Below the pieces are notes generated by a model. That model made no database searches, was not told the DNA's origin, and saw only the letters and a list, made by a program, of their open reading frames with translations. Below, piece after piece: positions 1 through 8,066 of a stretch of 64,000 nucleotides of DNA. Location: positions 170,734 to 234,733 of the forward strand of contig NZ_SUND01000005.1 of NCBI RefSeq assembly GCF_005280205.1. Reading direction: 5' to 3'. Source of the DNA: Bacillus yapensis (lineage in GTDB: Bacteria > Bacillota > Bacilli > Bacillales > Cytobacillaceae). A program made the position numbers and the translations under genes. Positions within the stretch are counted from its first letter, which is position 1. Every line of letters begins with the position of its first letter.

Positions 1-125
1 ACTATATGAAAAATTATACAGTTGCTATGTAAATATAATGTAAAGAATGCGGATGTTACGTTAAGTGAATGTAAAGATTACCCAGCTATCATTCTTCTAA
101 ATTGTGTAATTAATTAAGTGAATAC

Positions 126-134
126 TGTTATAAT
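126..134 (+). promoter_or_regulatory. Extended -10 promoter of the sensor kinase gene
   Basis: The bases TGTTATAAT form an extended -10 element (TG one base before TATAAT), 36 bases before the kinase start. No convincing -35 hexamer lies 16-18 bases upstream, which extended -10 promoters tolerate. The first 125 bases are AT-rich and hold no gene I can support. Confidence 0.5.
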
Positions 135-169
135 CATTGTAAATAGGGGAATGAAAAAGGGGTATTTTC

Positions 170-1912
170 ATGTTTGTTCTATTAATTACGATGCTCGAAC
201 GTCTCGGAATCTTAGTCATGATCGCCTTTATTTTTACGAGATTTCGTTTTTTTCGAGATATGATTTATCAAGATGCACTCAATCGAAAGCAGCAATTTAC
301 TGCCATCATCTTTTTCGGAGCATTCGGGATCATCGGTACTTATTCTGGACTCACGCTTAGTACGGATAGCCTGCAGTTTGACCTTTGGACAACGGGCTTA
401 AGTTCAAATGAAGCGATTGCCAATTCCCGTGTCATCGGTGTGGTCGTTGCTGGGTTGCTTGGGGGTTATAAAGTAGGCATTGGCGCAGGAATTATAGCCG
501 GACTTCACCGTTTTACCTTAGGCGGATTTACGGCTATTGCTTGTGGACTTGCAGCCATCGTTTCCGGTGTCATTTCTGGCATGTTTCACAAAAAGAATAA
601 GCACGTAAAACTAAAAACAGCCTTCTTAATTGGTTTCTTATCCGAATCCATCCAAATGCTGATCATTCTCCTTCTCTCTCGTCCCTTTGAAAAAGCGGTC
701 GCGTTGGTTGAAGTCATTGGGATTCCGATGATATTGGCAAATGGTTTAGGCTGTGCACTATTTCTCTTAATCATAAAAAATGTCATTAATGAAGAAGAAA
801 AGGCCGGTTCCCTCATTGCTCAAAAAACATTGAGGATTGCAGACAAGACCCTCTCTCATCTTAGAAACGGACTATCCTTGAAGACAGCGAACGAGGTCTG
901 TCAGATTTTACATAGAGAAATACACACAAGCGCAGTGGCGATTACCAATTTAACCGATATATTGGCTCATGTCGGAAAAGGCGCGGACCATCATCGTGCG
1001 GATAGCCCTATTCAGACACAGATTACGATAGACGCGATTCAAAAAGGTGAGATTATCATTGCCAATCGGGAATTAATTCAGTGTCGGAAAAAGGGTTGCC
1101 CGTTAGATACCGTCGTTATTGCTCCTCTTAAACAGCGCAGCAATACGATTGGTACGCTGAAATTTTACTTTAATTCGGAAAAAGAAATCACTCCTGTCGC
1201 GATGGAACTCATTTCAGGAATCAGCTCTCTACTCAGCAATCAGCTTGAATTGGCTGATGTGGACAAGGCTTATCAGCTGGCGAAGGAAGCGGAAATTAAG
1301 GTACTCCAGGCACAAATTAGCCCGCACTTTCTCTTTAATTCTCTAAATACGATTCTGTCTCTCATCCGCATCGATCCGAATAAAGCTAGGAAACTACTTG
1401 TGTTTCTCTCAAAATTTTTGCGCCAAAATTTACAAAGCACAACCGAAAGTGTTACAACACTTGAGCAGGAACTCAAACATGTAGAGGCCTATCTTGCCAT
1501 TGAAGAAGCTCGTTTCGTCAATAAATTAAAAATCCAATATGAAGTTGATGAAGCTGCGCTTTATCAAGAAATCCCCCCACTCACATTGCAACCGATTGTG
1601 GAGAATGCAATAAAACATGGAATGATGAACAAAGAAAGCAATTTTATTCTGAAGATTTGTATCAAGATGGAAAACGAGTTGGTCCAAGTTGTAATCGAAG
1701 ACAATGGCTGCGGCATGAGTAATGAGCGAGCTGAGCAGATCAGTATTGCTCCAATTGATTCTGAAACAGGGAACGGACTCGCCCTTTACAATGTGAACCG
1801 AAGACTGACGATGAAGTTTGGCCAGACTTCTTCTTTAAAAATTAAAAGTAAAGTAAATGTAGGAACAGCAGTAAGTTTCTCTATTCCTACTGTGGAGGTG
1901 AATCCAGTATGA
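170..1912 (+). CDS. lytS: LytS/BtsS-type sensor histidine kinase
   Basis: Membrane sensor kinase of the LytS family (580 aa). Residues 1-205 hold a series of hydrophobic segments matching the 5TM-5TMR_LYT sensory region. A GAF-like domain follows (about 225-365), then the His_kinase region with the phospho-acceptor in SPHFLFN (His386), and a HATPase domain with N-box IVENAIKHG near 477-484 and DNGCGM at 511-516. A GGGG-type ribosome site precedes the ATG. The gene overlaps the response-regulator start by 4 bases. LytS-family kinases sense pyruvate or membrane potential in several bacteria. The CstA transporter two genes downstream makes a pyruvate-sensing (BtsS-like) role the better guess here. 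Which ligand it binds cannot be read from the sequence. Confidence 0.9.
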   Translation: MFVLLITMLERLGILVMIAFIFTRFRFFRDMIYQDALNRKQQFTAIIFFGAFGIIGTYSGLTLSTDSLQFDLWTTGLSSNEAIANSRVIGVVVAGLLGGYKVGIGAGIIAGLHRFTLGGFTAIACGLAAIVSGVISGMFHKKNKHVKLKTAFLIGFLSESIQMLIILLLSRPFEKAVALVEVIGIPMILANGLGCALFLLIIKNVINEEEKAGSLIAQKTLRIADKTLSHLRNGLSLKTANEVCQILHREIHTSAVAITNLTDILAHVGKGADHHRADSPIQTQITIDAIQKGEIIIANRELIQCRKKGCPLDTVVIAPLKQRSNTIGTLKFYFNSEKEITPVAMELISGISSLLSNQLELADVDKAYQLAKEAEIKVLQAQISPHFLFNSLNTILSLIRIDPNKARKLLVFLSKFLRQNLQSTTESVTTLEQELKHVEAYLAIEEARFVNKLKIQYEVDEAALYQEIPPLTLQPIVENAIKHGMMNKESNFILKICIKMENELVQVVIEDNGCGMSNERAEQISIAPIDSETGNGLALYNVNRRLTMKFGQTSSLKIKSKVNVGTAVSFSIPTVEVNPV

Positions 1913-2639
1913 CAAGGAATATCAAGGCCCTTATCGTTGATGATGAATTGTATAGTCGCGAGGAGTTGAAGCATTAAGCTCCTATCCTTTTATCCAAATT
2001 GTCGGAGAGGCTGAGTCTGGGGAAGCTACCATTATGAAGACAATCGAACTTGCACCAGATGTCGTTTTTTTAGATGTGGAAATGCCGAAGACCTCAGGAA
2101 TGGCAACCGCAAAAGCTTTGTTGGAGCTAAAAAAAGTGCCTCTCATTGTGTTTGCAACAGCCTATCCGCAATTTGCTGCAGAGGCTTTTCGTTTGAACGC
2201 AGTGGATTATCTATTAAAGCCTTATGACGACGAACAGCTGCAGGAAACGATCGAGCGTATCGAGAAAATCTTTTATCATGAGAAAGAGCCTGGAGTAGAG
2301 ACGTTTTCTGGCAAACTAGCGGTAGAAGCTGATGGTGAAATACTCTACCTTGAGCCAAAAGATATTTTATACATTATTAAAGATGAAAAAATGACCAAGC
2401 TGGTGACGAAGACAACTGAATACGAAACGAAATCCTCTTTGAAGGACTTGGAAAATAAACTCATCAACTATTGCTTCTTTCGGATTCATAAAAGTTTCTT
2501 AGTTAATTTAGAATATGTGACCCGTTTAACCCCATGGTTTAACGGAGCTTATCAGTTGCAATTAGCTGGTAGAAAAGAGCTGCTATCCGTTAGTAGAAAT
2601 TACGTAAAGGCATTACGACAACGTCTAGAAATTAGGTAA
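1909..2639 (+). pseudogene. lytR: LytTR-family response regulator, broken by a -1 frameshift
   Basis: The ATG at 1909 begins a receiver domain (ALIVDDELYSREELKH) that meets TAA at 1975-1977. The next reading frame, joined just before that stop, continues LSSYPFIQIVGEAE and runs without a break to 2639. Restoring one T in the CAT-TAAGC run near 1974 gives a protein of about 243 aa, the normal family length. It would have phospho-acceptor Asp56 in VVFLDVEMP, a KPYD motif, and a C-terminal LytTR DNA-binding domain from about residue 135. The downstream part alone could start at ATG 2034 but would lack the acidic pocket (DDE). The partner of the kinase at 170-1912, it would be expected to activate the transporter at 2772. 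True mutation and single-base sequencing error are both possible. Confidence 0.85.
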
Positions 2640-2734
2640 ACACTATTCTCTGCATGTAAACCCTTACAAACAACACGATAATCTGTATTTTCTGCTTTTC
2701 ATTCCGAAAACTCCCTACTAACCTCTTACTTTTT

Positions 2735-2740
2735 TATAAT
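2735..2740 (+). promoter_or_regulatory. Probable -10 element of the CstA-type gene
   Basis: TATAAT lies 32 bases before the transporter start, but no -35-like hexamer is found 16-18 bases upstream. That is typical of an activator-dependent promoter and fits control by the adjacent LytTR regulator. I could not assign a LytTR binding site by eye. Confidence 0.4.
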
Positions 2741-2771
2741 GAAATGTAGGAATGAACAAAGGAGTGAGGAA

Positions 2772-4223
2772 ATGTATACGTTTTTAGCAGGAATTGTACT
2801 TCTAGTTGTCGGTTATTTCACCTATGGGAAATTTGTTGAAAAAGTGTTTGGGGTAAAAGAAGAACGGGCAACACCAGCTTATGTGAACGCTGATGGCGTC
2901 GATTACATCCCAATGGGCACTGCAAAGAACTCATTAATTCAATTATTAAATATTGCAGGTACCGGACCTGTTTTTGGTCCTATTATGGGAGCGCTTTACG
3001 GGCCAGTTGCGTTCATCTGGATTGTTGTCGGTTGTATTTTTGCCGGTGCGGTTCATGATTACTTAACGGGGATGATCTCGATCCGCAATAAAGGGGCTCA
3101 CCTTCCTCAGCTTGCAAGCAAGTTCTTAGGTAAAGTCATGAAGCATGTCGTAAACGCATTTGCTGTTCTTCTATTGCTTTTAGTTGGAACCGTTTTCGTG
3201 TCTACACCAGCAAGTCTACTTCATGTTTTAATGGATGGAAAAATTGCTTTAGGTATTATTATCGCTGCTATTTTTGTTTATTATATTTTAGCTACTTTGT
3301 TACCAGTTGATAAGATTATTGGTCGCTTATACCCTTACTTTGGGGCGATTCTATTAATCAGTGCAGTTGGTGTAGGCGTTGGATTACTTGTTACAGGAGC
3401 TCCAATTCCTGAAATTTCATTATCGAACTTCCACCCTGATAACGCACCGATTTTCCCACTATTATTCTTTACGATTACTTGTGGGGCACTATCAGGATTC
3501 CATGCTACACAAACGCCAATTATTTCACGTACTACACAAAAAGAAAAACAAGGTCGCAAAATTTTCTACGGTATGATGATTGCAGAAGGTATTATCGCTA
3601 TGATCTGGGCTGCTGCTGCGATGAGTATGTTTGATGGCTATAACGGGTTGAATGAAATTCTTGCTGCAGGTGGACCAGGAGCAATCGTAAGTGAAGTTTC
3701 TACTACTCTATTAGGTGCAATTGGCGGAACACTTGCTGTTCTAGGTGTTGTCGTATTACCAATCACTTCTGGAGATACTGCTTTCCGTAGCGCACGTATG
3801 ATTATTGCCGATTACTTAAACATTGCACAAATGAAATTATCAAGCCGTTTATGGATCGCAATTCCATTATTCGTAGTTTCTGTTGCGTTAACTCAAATTG
3901 ATTTTAATATTCTTTGGAGATATTTTAGCTGGGCGAACCAAGCGACAGCCGTTATCGCCTTATTCGTCGGTGCGATGTACCTATACATCGCTAAAAAGAA
4001 CTACTATATCTCTTTAATTCCAGGATCCTTTATGCTTGTTATGGTTATCACCTATATCCTAAATGCCCAAATCGGCTTTGGAATGTCCATGACAGTCTCT
4101 TGGATTGGTGGCTTTGTTCTATCGGCTGTCCTTCTAGTCCTATTCTTCATCGCTGGGAATAAGCATAGAGCGAACAATCTTGCACTTGATGAAGATATTT
4201 CTGGTTGGAATAAGGTTGCTTAA
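2772..4223 (+). CDS. cstA: CstA-family peptide/pyruvate transporter
   Basis: Polytopic membrane protein of the carbon-starvation protein A family (483 aa from ATG 2772). This start is chosen because AAAGGAGTGAGG lies just upstream; an in-frame ATG at 2739 has no ribosome site. Family hallmarks include the N-terminal GIVLLVVGYFTYGKF, then DYIPMGT, the run GTGPVFGPIMGALYGP, AGAVHDYL, and GALSGFHATQTPIISRT, with at least a dozen hydrophobic segments. It is the short form of the family, close in length to several Gram-positive members; the long E. coli CstA/BtsT proteins exceed 690 aa. In E. coli the LytS/LytTR pair BtsSR controls a CstA-family pyruvate importer, so gene order suggests pyruvate uptake; peptide transport is the older annotation. 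Confidence 0.85.
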   Translation: MYTFLAGIVLLVVGYFTYGKFVEKVFGVKEERATPAYVNADGVDYIPMGTAKNSLIQLLNIAGTGPVFGPIMGALYGPVAFIWIVVGCIFAGAVHDYLTGMISIRNKGAHLPQLASKFLGKVMKHVVNAFAVLLLLLVGTVFVSTPASLLHVLMDGKIALGIIIAAIFVYYILATLLPVDKIIGRLYPYFGAILLISAVGVGVGLLVTGAPIPEISLSNFHPDNAPIFPLLFFTITCGALSGFHATQTPIISRTTQKEKQGRKIFYGMMIAEGIIAMIWAAAAMSMFDGYNGLNEILAAGGPGAIVSEVSTTLLGAIGGTLAVLGVVVLPITSGDTAFRSARMIIADYLNIAQMKLSSRLWIAIPLFVVSVALTQIDFNILWRYFSWANQATAVIALFVGAMYLYIAKKNYYISLIPGSFMLVMVITYILNAQIGFGMSMTVSWIGGFVLSAVLLVLFFIAGNKHRANNLALDEDISGWNKVA

Positions 4224-4253
4224 TCGACTAACTTTTATAATTTAAACTTGTAA

Positions 4254-4297
4254 CCCGTTCCCTGGGGCATTCGAATGCCTAGGGGACGGTTTTTTTG
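4254..4297 (+). terminator. Rho-independent terminator after the CstA-type gene
   Basis: Near-perfect stem with left arm CCGTTCCC and right arm GGGGACGG, plus the inner GGCATT/AATGCC pairing, followed by seven T residues. Confidence 0.85.
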
Positions 4298-4533
4298 TTG
4301 GTATTTCTTTAAACAGAACAAATATTGTTCTTTATAATTAACGAAATAGTTAGAAATCGTAAGAATTTTAAAGAAAATACGTAATAAAGTACTATTTTTG
4401 TTCGTTATTTAGAAAATATGAGCGAATTTGAGGTTTTCCATTACTAGGAAAATTGTCATATACTATGAAAGGAAGTTCGTTAAATAGAACAAACCAACGA
4501 ACGTAACATGATTTTAGCGAAAGGATAGGTGAT
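4298..4533 (+). promoter_or_regulatory. Leader region of the exported-protein operon with repeated GTTC/GAAC motifs
   Basis: This 236-base gap holds no gene. It contains the palindrome GAACAAATATTGTTC (4316-4330), two related elements GTTCGTTATTTAGAA (4400-4414) and GTTCGTTAAATAGAA (4475-4489) exactly 75 bases apart, and the reverse-oriented AACGAAC (4496-4502). A -10-like TATACT sits at 4459-4464 (also readable as CATATACTA at 4457-4465, which fits the -10 of mother-cell sporulation sigma factors). Both promoter readings lack a good -35. The last two repeat elements lie between this -10 and the start codon, where an operator would be expected. Confidence 0.4.
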
Positions 4534-4959
4534 ATGAAAAAGCTAGTAGTTCTCCTATTTACTTGTTTCTTGTTGGTTGGAACTGCTTATGCAAGTTCGA
4601 ATGCCAGCGAAGCATTATCAAGCTGGTACAAGAAAGAACAGACAAATAGCAATAACGTACTCTTCACCAGCATAGCAGGCGGCATTATAGACATCTTCGT
4701 TTCCACAACCAAGCAAACAGCAATATTAAAAGAACAAGCCGCATCCACGCTCTCATCTATCTCCTTAGAAAAAAATGCAGACATGAAGACAAGCATCGAA
4801 AGCTACCACAAAAACTATCAAACTCAATTACTTGAGTCAACAAACAACTTAGATCCAGAAAGCTACTTTCAAGAATATACAGAAACGAAAAAGGTTCAAC
4901 TAAACTCAGAGCTTGACGAGGATATTGAATCTATGATTTCAGAGGTATTCGGAAACTAG
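4534..4959 (+). CDS. Small exported protein, paralog 1
   Basis: A 141-aa protein with a classical signal peptide (MKK, then a hydrophobic core, cleavage likely after AYA near residue 20). The mature N-terminus carries SEALSSWYKKE, the same leucine-x-x-tryptophan-aromatic-x-basic motif found at the same place in the next two genes. The rest is hydrophilic and looks alpha-helical, rich in Thr, Ser, Gln and Glu, without cysteine after the signal peptide and without a sorting motif. AAAGGATAGG precedes the ATG. First gene of a run that ends in a signal peptidase. I do not recognise a named family; a structural or surface role is inference only. Confidence 0.75.
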   Translation: MKKLVVLLFTCFLLVGTAYASSNASEALSSWYKKEQTNSNNVLFTSIAGGIIDIFVSTTKQTAILKEQAASTLSSISLEKNADMKTSIESYHKNYQTQLLESTNNLDPESYFQEYTETKKVQLNSELDEDIESMISEVFGN

Positions 4960-5023
4960 GTTATGAGATTTACTCAGTAAATTTCTAATAAAAAAAATTA
5001 AAAAATGAGAGGAAGTAAGAGAA

Positions 5024-5803
5024 ATGAAATTGAACACAGTTAAAGGTAAAATCGTCGCAGGAGTCGTAACAATCGGATTAGTATCAGGAGTTGGCGCAGC
5101 ATTCGCAGACTCAAATGTAGCAGTTTCATTACAAAATTGGTATAACAAACAATTCAACACTGAAGCAGCAAAAATGGAGCAACCACTTAGAGACTATGCA
5201 GAACAGAAAACACAACAAGTTATAAATGAGGGCCTTGCAATGTTACGTACTGCTAATAGTGAAATTGACGATACTAAAGTTACATCTATTACAAATTCAA
5301 CATCTTCTATTAATCAAGCTGCAAATGCACATATCACAGCTCTTCAAACAAAAGAAACTGCAATCTACAATAATATCGAAAAGCAGTTTGATGGTATTGA
5401 AAATACTGCTTTGTCAATGTTGAATAAAATGGCTGTTGAAGGGCGGGCATATGCTGAGCGTTATCTTGAACAATCCACCTCTTCTACCGGAAGTCAGGCT
5501 GTTACAAAAGTTAACGAAGAGCTAACTAATGTGAAAAATGCTGCTGTACAAAAATTGAAAAAAGAAATCGAGAGTTCAAAAACGGATTTATACAATAAAT
5601 TAACAACTGAGAGAGACGCGTCAGTACAAAGTTTGAAAAACGCAGTTGATGCTAAAATCCTAGAAGTTAAAACCGCTGTTCAAGCTACACTTAATGGATA
5701 TGTTTCAGATCAACAAAAACTTATCCAAGACAAAGCTGCTGAAATAGAAGGTTCTGCTAAAACTGAATTGGATAATGCTGTAAATAACGGATTCAACGAC
5801 TAA
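5024..5803 (+). CDS. Exported helical protein, paralog 2
   Basis: A 259-aa protein with signal peptide (cleavage likely after AFA near residue 28) and mature N-terminus DSNVAVSLQNWYNKQ, echoing paralogs 1 and 3. The mature part is almost wholly predicted helix: long stretches with hydrophobic spacing suited to amphipathic or coiled-coil packing (for example about residues 145-250), many Ala, Lys, Glu and Gln, and no cysteine. AGGAAGTAAG precedes the start; the gap to paralog 1 is 64 bases. It is the largest member and so may be the main product. It resembles no enzyme. Apolipoprotein-like or filament-forming behaviour is possible but unproven. Confidence 0.75.
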   Translation: MKLNTVKGKIVAGVVTIGLVSGVGAAFADSNVAVSLQNWYNKQFNTEAAKMEQPLRDYAEQKTQQVINEGLAMLRTANSEIDDTKVTSITNSTSSINQAANAHITALQTKETAIYNNIEKQFDGIENTALSMLNKMAVEGRAYAERYLEQSTSSTGSQAVTKVNEELTNVKNAAVQKLKKEIESSKTDLYNKLTTERDASVQSLKNAVDAKILEVKTAVQATLNGYVSDQQKLIQDKAAEIEGSAKTELDNAVNNGFND

Positions 5804-5826
5804 TCCTTAACTATTTCCAAAATCAA

Positions 5827-5851
5827 GGGGTCTCATGCCATTTGAGACCCC
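5827..5851 (+). terminator. Intra-operon hairpin between exported paralogs 2 and 3
   Basis: Perfect 9-bp stem GGGGTCTCA / TGAGACCCC with a 7-base loop. The downstream ATTGCTTT tract is only weakly T-rich, so it may act as a partial terminator or a 3-prime stabiliser setting a higher level of the upstream two products. Confidence 0.6.
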
Positions 5852-5876
5852 ATTGCTTTAATTAGGAGGAACCCTG

Positions 5877-6413
5877 ATGGAAAGTAGATATGAAAAATTT
5901 AAAAAGAAGAAAACTTCTCGTCCAATTCGAGTACTGGTTGCAGCCCTATTTTTAACTTTTGCTATTGGCGGAAGTTTTTCAATCGCTTTTGCCGATTTGG
6001 ATATTGATTCAACCATCCTCAGCTGGTTTGATCGCCAAGGTACGAAATCTATTGAAACGATAGAAACTGCCATTTCTTCTGAAAAAGAGATTCAATTACA
6101 ACGTTTAAGAGAAGCATTACAAACGGAAATGACCAATGCTGAGCAACAATTAAATACTTTTACCGAAGCAGAAAAAGCGGCGCGTGTAAAATCCCTCCAA
6201 GATTATGCAGATCAATTAATCGCAAACCTTCAAGTTGATAACACAGAAGAAAAACAACAAATCGCAAGTCAGTTAGATGCTATCTTAACAGCTGCAAAAA
6301 ATGAAATGAATTCTTTACAACCAACACAAAGCACCGAACCACCTGCCGAAGAAGAAGAAGAAGAAGTGGACTCTTCATCTGAAGAAGCCCCTTCCACTGA
6401 AATTAACAAATAA
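5877..6413 (+). CDS. Exported protein with acidic tail, paralog 3
   Basis: A 178-aa protein with a basic N-terminus (KFKKKK), hydrophobic segment and probable cleavage after AFA near residue 40. The mature N-terminus DLDIDSTILSWFDRQGTKS matches the tryptophan-aromatic motif of the two upstream proteins. A central helix with regular hydrophobic spacing (about 55-145) is followed by a low-complexity acidic Glu/Ser tail (about 155-178). AGGAGG lies 6 bases before the ATG. The signal-peptidase gene begins 16 bases after its stop. Unknown function; the acidic tail could bind cations or a cationic partner (inference). Confidence 0.75.
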   Translation: MESRYEKFKKKKTSRPIRVLVAALFLTFAIGGSFSIAFADLDIDSTILSWFDRQGTKSIETIETAISSEKEIQLQRLREALQTEMTNAEQQLNTFTEAEKAARVKSLQDYADQLIANLQVDNTEEKQQIASQLDAILTAAKNEMNSLQPTQSTEPPAEEEEEEVDSSSEEAPSTEINK

Positions 6414-6429
6414 TAAAGGATGATGTGAC

Positions 6430-6972
6430 ATGCGTGCAATCGGAGGAGCATACCTACATGAGGAAGAAGCAAAGGAGACGAAAAATCCTTGGTCTGAAGT
6501 TATAAGCTGGATCAAGTTTATTGCGATATTATTTGTTCTCTTCTTCATCTTCCGCTTTGCTTTAGGAATCATTATCGTCGATGGAAATTCGATGAACCCA
6601 ACCTTAAAAAATCATGATGTCATTTTAACAAACAATATCTTTTTTCAACCCGAAAGAAATGACATCATTATTATAAAAACGAACGAAGGTTATGATATTG
6701 TGAAGCGTGTGATTGCATTGCCGAATGAAACTGTTGAAATTAAAAATGGGATAATCCTCATTAATGGTCAACCGTTAGAAGAAACACAAACAGCCGGTGT
6801 TTCAGATGATATGGCAGAGATTCTTGTCCAAGAAGGTACCTATTTTGTCCTGGGGGATAATCGAACTCCTGGAGAAAGCTTAGATAGTAGAAGTAGCGAG
6901 GTTGGACTCATATCACAAAACAATATTAAGGGGGAAGCCTTTTTTTCCGTTTTCCCATTTAAATCACTTTAA
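6430..6972 (+). CDS. lepB: Signal peptidase I
   Basis: Type I signal peptidase (180 aa) that would cleave exported preproteins at the outer face of the membrane. One N-terminal membrane anchor (about 28-50) is followed by the catalytic serine in GNSMNP (Ser54), the general-base lysine in DIVKRVIALPNE (Lys92), the GDNR box (142-145) and the SLDSR box (150-154). It is therefore the prokaryotic Ser/Lys type, not the SipW-like Ser/His type. It follows paralog 3 by 16 bases and is surely co-transcribed, implying that it is dedicated to, or co-regulated with, the three exported proteins. AAGGATG precedes the start. Confidence 0.92.
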   Translation: MRAIGGAYLHEEEAKETKNPWSEVISWIKFIAILFVLFFIFRFALGIIIVDGNSMNPTLKNHDVILTNNIFFQPERNDIIIIKTNEGYDIVKRVIALPNETVEIKNGIILINGQPLEETQTAGVSDDMAEILVQEGTYFVLGDNRTPGESLDSRSSEVGLISQNNIKGEAFFSVFPFKSL

Positions 6973-7077
6973 ATAATTATCCAAAAAATTAAATATTTGA
7001 GCCCGAGAATAGTAGATTTGTCTATGGAAAATTTGATATGGTTAAGATACACACTAACCGATAAGAGGATTTTTCAT

Positions 7078-7953
7078 ATGCTAAAAAATTTGAAGTCCCT
7101 ATTTCCAACTGCTATTTCAACAGATAACCCCCTTTTCGCTACTGAACAGGGGCTTTATTGGTTTAAAGAAGAGAATCACTTTCTTGGAATCCCAATGTCC
7201 GATATTAGTGAAGAACAGCTAACCTTGCTCACAACCTTATTTGAAACGGTTCAAACAAATCAACTTCATCTATCTGGTACGGCAAAGGCATGGCATTCCT
7301 TCTTATTTCTAGAAGGCACCCTACCGGCTATCACGAAACCGGTCCGTTTCATTCAATTGCAAATCAATCAAAAGGAACTTGGTGTGGAAGACGCGATTCA
7401 GGAATTCTTTCATGACGCCCTCTCTTTTGTTTGGTTAGATGAGAACAATGCCATCATTATAGAAGAAAAAGCAGATGTTTCCTTGCATGAAGATGAATTA
7501 AATTCGATTTCTACCACATTAGAAAATGATTTCTATATTAAACCGAAATTTTACATAGGGAAATTCAGACAGGAGCCAACTGTGCTCAAAGAAGCTTTCC
7601 AACTTGAGCGACAGCTCTTTGGAAAAGGTAGAACCCTTTTATCACAAGAAAGAGTATATACTTTTGAAAAGCTATTTCCAGTCACACTCGCCAACGATCT
7701 TCCAGGAGATACTCTTACCCTTTTGGAACAAGATGTAAGCAAAATACTCCTAGAGGATCCTGAGCTACTACAGACGCTCGAGGTATTCCTTGAATATAAT
7801 TTCAATGCTTCTCTAGCTGCAAAAAAGCTGTATGTTCACCGCAACACGTTGCAATACCGGCTCGATAAGTTTACTGACAGAACGGGAATTAGCTTGAAAA
7901 GCTTTCAAAACGCATTTACTGTGTATCTCGCCTGCCTTCTTGCTAGAAAATAG
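7078..7953 (+). CDS. PucR/CdaR-type helix-turn-helix regulator (YxkF-like)
   Basis: A 291-aa protein from ATG 7078 (AGAGGAT upstream; in-frame TTG at 6997 is less likely). The N-terminal two thirds has no motif I can name. The C-terminus carries the PucR-family DNA-binding domain: LEYNFNASLAAKKLYVHRNT followed by LQYRLDKFTDRTGI, the winged-type HTH in which the VHRNTLQYRL segment is the recognition part. In B. subtilis a gene of this kind (yxkF) lies next to msmX, as here, so it may respond to carbohydrate state, but that is inferred from position only. Confidence 0.8.
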   Translation: MLKNLKSLFPTAISTDNPLFATEQGLYWFKEENHFLGIPMSDISEEQLTLLTTLFETVQTNQLHLSGTAKAWHSFLFLEGTLPAITKPVRFIQLQINQKELGVEDAIQEFFHDALSFVWLDENNAIIIEEKADVSLHEDELNSISTTLENDFYIKPKFYIGKFRQEPTVLKEAFQLERQLFGKGRTLLSQERVYTFEKLFPVTLANDLPGDTLTLLEQDVSKILLEDPELLQTLEVFLEYNFNASLAAKKLYVHRNTLQYRLDKFTDRTGISLKSFQNAFTVYLACLLARK

Positions 7954-7997
7954 ACAAATTGCATAAAAAAGCACATACATTCTTGTGCAAGCTGTCA

Positions 7998-8026
7998 TTG
8001 TTTAAATTTTATGACCCTTGTAAACT
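7998..8026 (+). promoter_or_regulatory. Probable sigma-A promoter of msmX
   Basis: TTGTTT, 17-base spacer, TAAACT, ending 40 bases before the msmX start. It supports transcription of msmX independent of the upstream regulator gene. Confidence 0.4.
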
Positions 8027-8066
8027 ATGAATGTAAACCTTTTCATATACAAAGGAGGCAATTATA

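Noticed and set aside
118..360. 80-codon open frame overlapping the sensor kinase start
   Set aside because: Out of frame with the kinase, no ribosome site, and codon use unlike a real gene.
1960..1990. Programmed frameshift in the response regulator
   Set aside because: No slippery heptamer, no internal ribosome-like site at the right distance and no stimulatory hairpin; mutation or sequencing error is simpler.
4475..4502. Possible LexA/DinR box (GTTCG and CGAAC elements)
   Set aside because: The Bacillus LexA box needs CGAAC-N4-GTTCG. Here GTTCG comes first and the spacing is far longer, so the orientation and spacing are wrong.
5827..5851. Hairpin as a full terminator splitting the exported-protein operon
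   Set aside because: The following tract is not T-rich and no promoter is visible before the third gene, so a partial effect is more likely.
4534..6972. Exported-protein operon as a tapA-sipW-tasA homolog
   Set aside because: The peptidase has the Ser/Lys dyad rather than the SipW Ser/His type, and none of the three proteins shows TasA/camelysin sequence features.
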